A stretch of DNA of 19,096 nt, from NCBI GenBank assembly GCA_003556835.1, contig PWQG01000410.1, positions 1 to 19,096 of the forward strand, in the 5' to 3' direction. The translations under genes were made by a program, and so were the position numbers. The notes under the pieces were generated by a model, which was given only the letters and a program-made list of their open reading frames with translations, made no database searches and was not told where the DNA came from. This document shows, one piece after another, positions 7,299-12,631 of the stretch. The DNA is from Gammaproteobacteria bacterium (GTDB lineage: Bacteria > Pseudomonadota > Gammaproteobacteria > Pseudomonadales > Pseudohongiellaceae). Position 1 is the first letter of the stretch. Each line of letters begins with the position of its first letter.

Positions 7299-7847
7299 TT
7301 AGAAATTGTATCCCAGGCCCACAGTAAACGCCCAGACTCCGTCGTCCTGGAACGCGTCCGCAACATCGCTTGTGCTGCTGAATAGAAACTGGTATTCGAC
7401 TCGGGCAAGGAAATAGGTATTCGTGAGTACGTAGTACTTCACACCAGTTTCCAGGCCAGCGAAGCCACTATCATTGATGCCGTCGCCGTAGATGCCGCCG
7501 ACACTGGCACCGATGAAGGGGCGTGCTCGATCACCAGAGAAATGGTGGTTCAGATAAGCACGGGTTGAACCATTCCAGAAATCATTCCGGAAATTTTCGC
7601 CGCGGATATCGGCGTAATTTATGCTCTGCCGTATTCCAAAAGCCATGCTGTTGCTCAGATACCAACCCAGATCGCCAGTAACGCCAAAGCTACCGGTATT
7701 GAAACTCTGATCGCTATTGCCGGTGCCGGAGATGGAGAATTCCCGGTCGCCCTGGTTTGTGGTGGGACTTGAGGGCTGTGCGGATGCTGCCACGGGTAGT
7801 GCACCGAGAAGACAGAAAGTGATTGCTGCGGTGTTGGTTTTTATCAT
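7299..7847 (-). CDS. Small outer-membrane beta-barrel protein
   Basis: A 182-residue protein. The ATG at 7847 is chosen because AGGGAG lies 6 bases upstream; the longer frame to 7868 would place this site inside the gene. The N-terminus is a signal peptide (MIKTNTAAITFCLLGALPVA, probable cleavage after ASA). The mature part has alternating hydrophobic strands, with aromatic girdle residues (GDLGWYLSN, TRAYLNHHF, ETGVKYYVL, ARVEYQFLF) and the C-terminal signature AFTVGLGYNF ending in Phe, the signal recognised by the Bam machinery. The size suggests an eight-stranded barrel of the OmpA/OmpX-like outer membrane class. No ligand or activity can be inferred. Confidence 0.86.
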   Translation of the reverse strand: MIKTNTAAITFCLLGALPVAASAQPSSPTTNQGDREFSISGTGNSDQSFNTGSFGVTGDLGWYLSNSMAFGIRQSINYADIRGENFRNDFWNGSTRAYLNHHFSGDRARPFIGASVGGIYGDGINDSGFAGLETGVKYYVLTNTYFLARVEYQFLFSSTSDVADAFQDDGVWAFTVGLGYNF

Positions 7848-8079
7848 GTGAAGCTCCCTTGCTTGCATTTCTTAAGTGGGTATTTCCAAAGTGCGCCATT
7901 TCGTTCTGGACACGATTCGTGTTGCAGCGGATGATAAGCCGATTACAACAACGAACGGGATGATGGCTGTATTGGCTGTTGGGTGTCTGTTCGTAAGCCC
8001 ACACAGATGCGGAACAAATATGTAACGGGATAGCTTGCCGTCAGTTCGGATCGCCTATGGAAGCAAAGATTACTTCTTC
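7848..8079. promoter_or_regulatory. Divergent intergenic region between the barrel gene and the first CsbD-like gene
   Basis: The full gap is about 350 bases and holds no credible gene. Upstream of the barrel gene there is a 13-bp perfect palindrome ACACGATTCGTGT (7910-7922), about 63 bases before its start codon, a plausible operator. The right-hand part contains the shared CsbD leader described separately. I could not assign confident -35/-10 pairs. Confidence 0.35.
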
Positions 8080-8197
8080 CGTTGGAAAACGCACAGATCA
8101 ATACTGGAGCGCGAAATATCCTTTGAGGCTCATGCTTCTACATGACTTCATGGGAAGAGGCGGAAACCAAAGTACATGATCATCTGGAGAGTTTCTT
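8080..8197 (+). promoter_or_regulatory. Conserved leader of CsbD-like gene 1 (copy 1 of 2)
   Basis: This 118-bp leader matches the leader of the second CsbD-like gene (12286-12407) in discrete blocks. They are CGTTGGAAAACGCACAGATC (8080-8099, 18 of 20 identical), TTTGAGGCT (8122-8130), the palindrome CATGACTTCATG (8141-8152), AGGCGG (8158-8163), and the ribosome-binding CTGGAGA. Block order is identical and spacing nearly so. The first block may hold a -35-like TTGGAA. The palindrome is 57 bases before the ATG and suits a dimeric regulator. Confidence 0.55.
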
Positions 8198-8377
8198 ATG
8201 AACAAGAATCAGAGTGAAGGCAGGGCGCGTCAGGCGAAGGGAAAGGTAAAGGAGGTTGTAGGTAAAGCAACCGGGGATAGAAGCACGGAGTTCAAAGGTA
8301 AAGCCGAGAAACATGCTGGCAAGGCTGAAGCGAAGTACGGAGATCTCAAAAGCGACGCAAGGAAACAGGAAGAATAA
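8198..8377 (+). CDS. CsbD-like stress protein 1
   Basis: A 59-residue, Lys-, Ala- and Glu-rich protein: MNKNQSEGRARQAKGKVKEV, then VGKATGDRSTEFKGKAEKHA. The repeated KGK/GKA pattern and short length are typical of the CsbD family, which is induced in the stationary phase and by osmotic or general stress in many bacteria but has no proven molecular role. It is hydrophilic with no signal peptide, so likely cytoplasmic. The ATG at 8198 follows CTGGAGA with 7-8 bases spacing. It shares its first residues and its leader with the gene at 12408, indicating paralogy. It is a single-gene unit closed by a strong hairpin. Confidence 0.88.
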   Translation: MNKNQSEGRARQAKGKVKEVVGKATGDRSTEFKGKAEKHAGKAEAKYGDLKSDARKQEE

Positions 8378-8385
8378 GTCATGCA

Positions 8386-8413
8386 ATCAGGCCGCGCACT
8401 GGCGCGGCCTGAT
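8386..8413. terminator. Hairpin terminator between CsbD-like gene 1 and the convergent YqjD-like gene
   Basis: A 12-bp perfect stem (8386-8397 with 8402-8413, core TCAGGCCGCGC) closed by the 4-nt loop ACTG lies between two convergent genes. It is very GC-rich; T-runs on both sides are weak (TCTGTTA on the plus side). It probably serves both genes. Confidence 0.75.
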
Positions 8414-8442
8414 CTGTTACCAAAATTGCTTTCAGAAATATA

Positions 8443-8730
8443 CTATGACCGACGTCTCAACGTAGAGAGCAAGGCCCCTGTAGCGAACGCTAGACCAAGC
8501 GCCATCAAGGGTTTTTCGTGTACAAACTCACTGATCGACTGCAGAATCTCTTCCGAACTCTGTTTGGCTCTGAGACCGGCCTCTTTGAGGCGTACCTCAG
8601 TCTCCGCCGCCTCGCGCCGTATCTTTTCTTCCCCTTTGCCCGCCGTCGCGGCGATACGGTCCACTGATTCGTGTGCGCGTTCGGCGAAACGGTCTGTTGT
8701 GGCGTGTTCTCCATTGGTTCTTTTGGTCAT
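8443..8730 (-). CDS. DUF883 / YqjD-ElaB-type membrane-anchored protein 1
   Basis: A 95-residue protein. The ATG at 8730 is chosen for the GGAGAA 4-5 bases upstream; the longer frame to 8925 has no such site. The N-terminal 70 residues are a charged, probably coiled-coil helix (RFAERAHESVDRIAATAGKG, EEKIRREAAETEVRLKEAGL). The end is the family hallmark: HEKP, one transmembrane helix (LMALGLAFATGALLSTL, about 75-91) and a basic tail RRRS. In E. coli, YqjD and ElaB are tail-anchored inner-membrane proteins made in the stationary phase, and YqjD binds ribosomes. A similar role here is inference. The N-terminal half is diverged. Confidence 0.83.
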   Translation of the reverse strand: MTKRTNGEHATTDRFAERAHESVDRIAATAGKGEEKIRREAAETEVRLKEAGLRAKQSSEEILQSISEFVHEKPLMALGLAFATGALLSTLRRRS

Positions 8731-8754
8731 GATGTTCTCCGCTGCTGTGCTGCG

Positions 8755-8777
8755 ACCAGGGTGGGGGCCACCCTGGT
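8755..8777 (-). promoter_or_regulatory. Strong hairpin in the 5' leader of YqjD-like gene 1
   Basis: A perfect 10-bp inverted repeat ACCAGGGTGG / CCACCCTGGT with a 3-nt spacer lies 25 bases upstream of the start codon, just before the ribosome-binding site. In the minus-strand mRNA it would form a stable stem. There is no T-run, so an attenuator, RNA stability element or protein-binding palindrome are all possible. The rest of 8778-8990 holds no credible gene. Confidence 0.5.
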
Positions 8778-8990
8778 TCCACTTGTAGATAATGGAGAGT
8801 CTGTCGCAAATGCCACCGCTTGTCTGCGCGGCAACGAACAGATGCATTCGTACACTGCATTCATTGTGCTTTTCACAGATGAGCACGGCAAATACTGCAC
8901 CGTTATGATATGTGCACTGCCGCACAGAACATTCCGTGGCATGCGCCCATGATCTGAGCGAAGCCTACTTTAAATTGGAGACGCAATACC

Positions 8991-9155
8991 ATGGAAACCG
9001 GAAAAGCCATTGCCGCCGCACTGCTCGCTAGTACCCTTTTGATCTCGCTGTCTGCCTGCCAGGATCAAGGTCCTATGGAAGAAGCTGGTGAGGAAATTGA
9101 CGATGCTGTCAGCGACGTGGGCGATGCCATCGACGATGCCACCGATGGCGATTGA
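8991..9155 (+). CDS. Small acidic lipoprotein (54 residues)
   Basis: A 55-codon frame from ATG at 8991 to TGA at 9153. GGAG lies about 10 bases upstream. The first 21 residues (METGKAIAAALLASTLLISL, then SAC) form a lipoprotein signal with lipobox LSAC; C22 is the lipidated residue. The mature part is strongly acidic, with repeated DDAVSD/DDATDG units (EEIDDAVSDVGDAIDDATDG), a heptad-like pattern suggesting a short helix. Similar tiny acidic lipoproteins occur in many gammaproteobacteria without known function. It is divergent from YqjD-like gene 1 and stands alone. Confidence 0.75.
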   Translation: METGKAIAAALLASTLLISLSACQDQGPMEEAGEEIDDAVSDVGDAIDDATDGD

Positions 9156-9291
9156 TGACAGATACACAATCGTGTCAAGCAACCATTGAATGATTACAAG
9201 AATTTCGTTTTGGTCATGCTGACCTCGGGCAATGCATTGCTCATCAGCGGCGAATTGGTCATAAGTACATTCTCCAGGCTGTCGACATGAA

Positions 9292-9310
9292 CGCCGCTCA
9301 TTGGGCGGCG
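9292..9310 (-). terminator. Small hairpin at the end of the Anbu operon
   Basis: CGCCGC/GCGGCG (6 bp plus a wobble pair) surrounds the stop codon of the transglutaminase-like gene. No strong T-run follows on the minus strand, so this is a weak terminator candidate. Confidence 0.35.
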
Positions 9311-10140
9311 CGGATTGCCTGCTTGGATTGTGTCTCTCGAACCTCATCGGTATGAACTTTAAAACTTTTCAGTGTGTTGGTACCGAAAGCCGTGACGATT
9401 GCCACATCGGTTGCATCGCGACCGCGTGCGATCAGGACGCGTCCAATGCGGGGCGTGTTGTTCCGCGGATCAAATATGTACCACTTTCCGTCGAGGTAGG
9501 CTTCGAACCAGGCTGCGAAGTCCATTTTTTCATAGGGTGGCGGCATACCCATGTCTCCCAGATACCCGGTGCAATAGCGTGCGGGGATGTTCATGGAGCG
9601 ACAAAGTGCGATTGCGAGATGTGCATAGTCGCGACACACCCCCTTTTTTTCCTTGTGAACCTGCCATGCCGTTTTTGTTTTACAAGCGTGGTGATAGCCA
9701 AATTCAATATGGCTGTTCACGTAATCGCAAATATCCTGCACTCGGGACCAGCCTGTGACATTGTTACTGAATAGCTGCCATGCTGTATCAGCCAACAGAT
9801 CTGTTTCGCAGTATCGACTTCCGAGCAGGAACTGTAGTGTATCCGGCGGTAGTTGTTCCACGGGAGTCTGTCGTGCCCGCAGGTTTACCGGATCGGGCAG
9901 ACCACTATCATTGATGTAGGCATCCGTGGATATGCGCAACTTACCTTCGGGGGCAACGATTCGTGCGCATTGGTTCCCGTAACTGTCCAAACAGGCGTCA
10001 ATGGGTATTGGAGGGTCTGCGACCACATGGTCCGGAGCAATCAGGTCCGAAACCCGGGTTGCGTGCACATTCAGTGCCAGAATCATCGGGGTCGGTTTCG
10101 GGCAATCAAATACCAGTTCGTAGCCAATGCGTATCTTCAT
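9298..10140 (-). CDS. Transglutaminase-like (papain-fold) protein
   Basis: A 280-residue cytoplasmic protein; the start at 10140 (MKIRIGYELVFDCP) fits the family, whose members begin with this strand. AAGAG lies 9 bases upstream; the longer frame overlaps the preceding gene. Residues 1-100 are the N-terminal beta domain. The transglutaminase-like core has the nucleophile C169 in KKGVCRDYAHLAIALCR and the Asp of FDPRNN at 224. At the position where the classical catalytic His is expected (around 209, MDFAAWFEAYL) there is Ala. It ends with RIGRVLIARGRDATDVAIVT, typical of the bacterial subfamily found with Anbu peptidases. It is the last gene of a three-gene minus-strand operon, 43 bases after the amidohydrolase-like gene. 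It may cleave or form isopeptide bonds; the substrate is unknown. Confidence 0.88.
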   Translation of the reverse strand: MKIRIGYELVFDCPKPTPMILALNVHATRVSDLIAPDHVVADPPIPIDACLDSYGNQCARIVAPEGKLRISTDAYINDSGLPDPVNLRARQTPVEQLPPDTLQFLLGSRYCETDLLADTAWQLFSNNVTGWSRVQDICDYVNSHIEFGYHHACKTKTAWQVHKEKKGVCRDYAHLAIALCRSMNIPARYCTGYLGDMGMPPPYEKMDFAAWFEAYLDGKWYIFDPRNNTPRIGRVLIARGRDATDVAIVTAFGTNTLKSFKVHTDEVRETQSKQAIRAAQ

Positions 10141-10183
10141 AAAATGGACTCTTCGCTGTGCTGATGGTTCTTGGTGTGGGACC

Positions 10184-10936
10184 TCATGGATATCGGCTGT
10201 TGAGTGCTTTCTCCAGGGAGGTACTGATCGAATCCCGCAGGCCAAGCCATTGCTTCGTTGGGGTCACAAGATTTTTCTGATTGAGCTCGAGTTCAATACC
10301 TGTGTAGAGTTCGGGTGGGAATATTTTTCTCAATGTCGTAGTCAGGCCATCATCGCTTCCGTGGTAGGGAAAGTTACGACGCACGGAGAGGGCAGGGGCA
10401 GCTGTTTCGAGTGCAGTCTTCCAGTTCAAGCAAAGTTCGCTTTCTCCCTGGCGAGCCGGGTCGTAAAGCAGACCGATATCGGCATGGCGCACCACGCCAT
10501 CGAGATTGTCTGTGAAGCTGTGGCAGGAGATGTGAATAACCCTGCCTTGTGTGGAAATTATCTGGTTGGCGGCTTGCTCGACCTCAGCCCGGTACGGTTT
10601 GTAATAGTATTCAATTATCTCTTGTCGATCGGAGGCGGGTAGCTTGCCGATGGCTTCCGCATGCAGGTTTCGATGGCCGATGGAGCGATTCAGGTCCACC
10701 ACCAGGCGGCTGACCGTGGAGCTCATCAGGGGCGCGTGGAATTTCCTGGCCATGGCTCTGGCCATGACCAGCGCACCCCGGTCGAAACCGCTATGACTTT
10801 CCAGTAATGTGCAGCAACCTTGGAACAGGTGGCGATAGGAATCCGGAATCCGGTTACCTCCGTGCTCGCAGCTTATCAACAGGGAGTTCACTGCCGACGG
10901 TGTGCGTTGTTTAATGGTGTTGTGCTCAGTCAACAT
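10184..10936 (-). CDS. N-formylglutamate amidohydrolase-like protein
   Basis: A 250-residue protein. The ATG at 10936 lies 11 bases after the stop of the Anbu gene, implying translational coupling; the longer frame overlaps that gene. Family motifs are SCEHGGNRIP (about 22-31), ESHSGFDRGA (about 46-55), VVDLNRS, HISCHSFTD and GIELELNQ. Well-studied members hydrolyse N-formylglutamate in histidine breakdown, but no hut gene is present here, and members in operons with ligases or peptidases are thought to act on other amide-linked substrates. The His and Glu residues of the first motifs are probable zinc ligands. Being next to a proteasome-like peptidase and a transglutaminase-like protein suggests processing of a peptide or amide-linked conjugate. 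Confidence 0.85.
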   Translation of the reverse strand: MLTEHNTIKQRTPSAVNSLLISCEHGGNRIPDSYRHLFQGCCTLLESHSGFDRGALVMARAMARKFHAPLMSSTVSRLVVDLNRSIGHRNLHAEAIGKLPASDRQEIIEYYYKPYRAEVEQAANQIISTQGRVIHISCHSFTDNLDGVVRHADIGLLYDPARQGESELCLNWKTALETAAPALSVRRNFPYHGSDDGLTTTLRKIFPPELYTGIELELNQKNLVTPTKQWLGLRDSISTSLEKALNSRYP

Positions 10937-10947
10937 GTCAGGTGTCT

Positions 10948-11673
10948 CTACCAGTCCAGGCCGGGCAATCGACCGAAGACCTCTCGGGTGCCCGCACTCC
11001 ACTCCGTGCCTAATGTCGAGAAATAGACATCGCCCGGATCGAAGCGCCGGCGCATGGTTACTGCTAGGCTGTCCAGCTTGTAGCAGATCAGGTCGATGGG
11101 CATGCCCACCGAAAGGTTGCTGCGCATCGTGGATTCAAACGATACCAGGACACATTTGGCTGCCTCATTGAGGGCAGTGCTGCGGGTTATCACCCAATCA
11201 ATGATGGGTTTTCCATACTTGGTTTCACCGGTCTGGAAGTAGGGTGTCTGGTCGCCTGCCTCTATAAAGTTTCCATCGGAATAAAGACGGAACAGGCGGG
11301 GAGCTTCTCCTTTGATCTGTCCACCAAGAATGAATGACGCGTTGAAGTCTATTTTGTCATCCGAAAAATGGTGGCCGTCACGCTTGTCCACTGCCCGCAT
11401 GGCGTCAGCGACCAGTAAGGCGGTGTCAAACATGGTTGCTGCACTCCAGATATTTTGACATTCCTGTCGTGCTCCATTCTGTCGGAGAATACTGATGACA
11501 GCCTGGGTGCCGGCGAGATTGCCGGAACTCAGCAGGACTATCACCCGGTCTCCGGTCCGCTCGAATGATGTCAGTTTGCAGAAGCTGGCAAAGTCGTCGA
11601 CACCTGCATGGGTGCGGGAGTCGGAGGCAAATATCAGGCCGCTCTCCAGCATGACACCGACACAATACGTCAT
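10948..11673 (-). CDS. Anbu proteasome-like peptidase subunit
   Basis: A 241-residue protein of the Anbu (ancestral beta subunit) branch of the Ntn-hydrolase/proteasome superfamily. It begins MTYCVGVMLESGLIFASDSR, so removal of Met exposes the Thr expected as nucleophile. D18 (SDSRT) and K33 (FCKLTSF) match the conserved proteasomal Asp17/Lys33 pair. LLSSGNLAGTQAVIS, FILGGQ and YGKPIIDW are further Anbu signatures. CGGAG lies 6 bases upstream of the ATG. Anbu usually neighbours a circularly permuted ATP-grasp protein, an alpha-E protein and a transglutaminase-like protein; only the last is present, plus an amidohydrolase-like protein. It heads the three-gene operon. Confidence 0.93.
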   Translation of the reverse strand: MTYCVGVMLESGLIFASDSRTHAGVDDFASFCKLTSFERTGDRVIVLLSSGNLAGTQAVISILRQNGARQECQNIWSAATMFDTALLVADAMRAVDKRDGHHFSDDKIDFNASFILGGQIKGEAPRLFRLYSDGNFIEAGDQTPYFQTGETKYGKPIIDWVITRSTALNEAAKCVLVSFESTMRSNLSVGMPIDLICYKLDSLAVTMRRRFDPGDVYFSTLGTEWSAGTREVFGRLPGLDW

Positions 11674-11773
11674 GACATACTCCGTTTTCCCTTGGCCATT
11701 AGTCTGAAAAGATCGAATCGGACCATCGCGTTACTGGCAATCCTGTGCAGCTTGCTGCCAGAATCCAAGTCAC

Positions 11774-12079
11774 TCATCTCCGGGCAAAGAGCAGACCTGC
11801 CAATAATCCAGCCACCACTGCCACTCCTACAGCTTTCCAGGGTTCTTCATGCACTCTCTGATTGGCATTGGTCGCGGTCTTGCGGGCATGACGGCCAAGG
11901 TCTTCGCCGACTTCAATCATCGATTCTTTTGCAGACGCCACTTTATTCTCCAGTTTTGCCCTTGCATCTGAAAACTGTTTGGCAGTCAATGTTTCCGAAT
12001 CTTTCATCAAAGTTTCTATGTCGGCAAGAAGGTTGTAGAACTCACGTTGCATTGTGTCCGGCTTTTCGTTCTTCTTCAT
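11774..12079 (-). CDS. DUF883 / YqjD-ElaB-type membrane-anchored protein 2
   Basis: A 101-residue protein. The ATG at 12079 has GGAGGG 7 bases upstream; the frame extension to 12094 would contain that site. The first 75 residues form a charged helix (QREFYNLLADIETLMKDSE, TAKQFSDARAKLENKVASAK). The C-terminus is the classic tail anchor: VHEEPWKAVGVAVVAGLLAG, then LLFARR, one transmembrane helix from about 82 to 98. This is closer to E. coli YqjD/ElaB than the copy at 8443-8730. E. coli YqjD binds ribosomes at the inner membrane in the stationary phase; the same is only inferred here. It lies upstream of the Anbu operon on the same strand, 100 bases away, but probably has its own promoter. Confidence 0.9.
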   Translation of the reverse strand: MKKNEKPDTMQREFYNLLADIETLMKDSETLTAKQFSDARAKLENKVASAKESMIEVGEDLGRHARKTATNANQRVHEEPWKAVGVAVVAGLLAGLLFARR

Positions 12080-12285
12080 GATTTTTCCCTCCATTCTGTG
12101 ATTCCAATGGTGAATCGTAGCAAAGTAAGTATCTTTTGTTTGTGCGCTGGGATACGCAGGGAACTTTTATCAGGAGAGGATGAAGTTCCTGGCAATCCAG
12201 AAATTGCAAGTAGCAGGGGTATCGATACTTCAATAGTGTGTTTTGCTTCTCGGTTTGGCCCATTCGCCAACGGACCGGGCGTATA
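12080..12285. promoter_or_regulatory. Divergent intergenic region with several inverted repeats
   Basis: The 328-base gap between YqjD-like gene 2 and CsbD-like gene 2 holds no credible gene. It contains GGAACTT (12160-12166) / AAGTTCC (12183-12189), a 7-bp inverted repeat whose centres are 23 bases apart; a perfect 10-bp palindrome GTATCGATAC (12219-12228); and CCAACG / CGTTGG near 12268-12291, the right arm of which runs into the conserved CsbD leader. These may be operators for either gene. Confidence 0.4.
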
Positions 12286-12407
12286 CGTTGGATAACGCAC
12301 AGACCCCACTTCGCGATTGAACCATTTTGGGAGTTTGAACCTGCATCCGCATGAGTTCATGATATGAGGCAGTGTCCGAATGGGGCAATCAACTGGAGAA
12401 TCAGTCC
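12286..12407 (+). promoter_or_regulatory. Conserved leader of CsbD-like gene 2 (copy 2 of 2)
   Basis: This leader is the counterpart of the one at 8080-8197. Its blocks are CGTTGGATAACGCACAGACC (12286-12305), TTTGAACCT (12334-12342), the palindrome CATGAGTTCATG (12350-12361), AGGCAG (12367-12372) and the ribosome-binding CTGGAGA (about 12393-12399). The palindrome is 58 bases before the ATG, against 57 in the first copy. The sequence between blocks is not conserved, so the blocks are probably under selection and not just recently duplicated. Confidence 0.55.
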
Positions 12408-12608
12408 ATGCACAAGAATCAGGCAAAAGATGGCGCAAGCGAGGGAAAAGTTACCAAGAAGGAAGCTCCCGGTAAGGTGACCGGAGAAAGAATCAAGGAA
12501 CACGAGGCCAAAGCCAGGAACCAGGGAGGCAAAGATGGAGCCGTGTTGGGAGATATCAACGGCGAAGGCAAAAGAACAAAGAAGGCAGAGGGGAAAGCCG
12601 CGAAATGA
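12408..12608 (+). CDS. CsbD-like stress protein 2 (divergent, Lys-rich)
   Basis: A 66-residue, very Lys-, Gly- and Glu-rich protein: MHKNQAKDGASEGKVTKKEA, then PGKVTGERIKEHEAKARNQG. The first residues and the GKVTGER segment resemble CsbD-like protein 1 (MNKNQ, GKATGDR), but the second half (GGKDGAVLGDINGEGKRTKK) has drifted, so membership in the CsbD family is less certain. There is no signal peptide or membrane segment. The ATG follows CTGGAGA; an in-frame ATG at 12372 has no ribosome-binding site and would cover the conserved leader. It is 23 bases upstream of the AI-2E transporter gene and likely co-transcribed with it. Confidence 0.75.
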   Translation: MHKNQAKDGASEGKVTKKEAPGKVTGERIKEHEAKARNQGGKDGAVLGDINGEGKRTKKAEGKAAK

Positions 12609-12631
12609 ATCAGTCAGGGTAGTGGAGTCCG

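Noticed and set aside
7049..7327. A 92-codon plus-strand frame overlapping the end of the barrel gene
   Set aside because: It has no ribosome-binding site, runs through the hairpin at 7256-7291 and has no recognisable domain.
7931..8030. A 22-codon frame MMAVLAVGCLFVSPHRCGTN upstream of the first CsbD-like gene
   Set aside because: It is partly hydrophobic, but lacks a proper ribosome-binding site and sits in a divergent promoter region.
6893..12303. The heptamer GCACAGA upstream of four small plus-strand genes (6893, 8091, 8922, 12297)
   Set aside because: It also occurs at 5276 inside a gene and at 7195 with no gene nearby, and flanking bases agree only for the two CsbD-like leaders, so only those are claimed.
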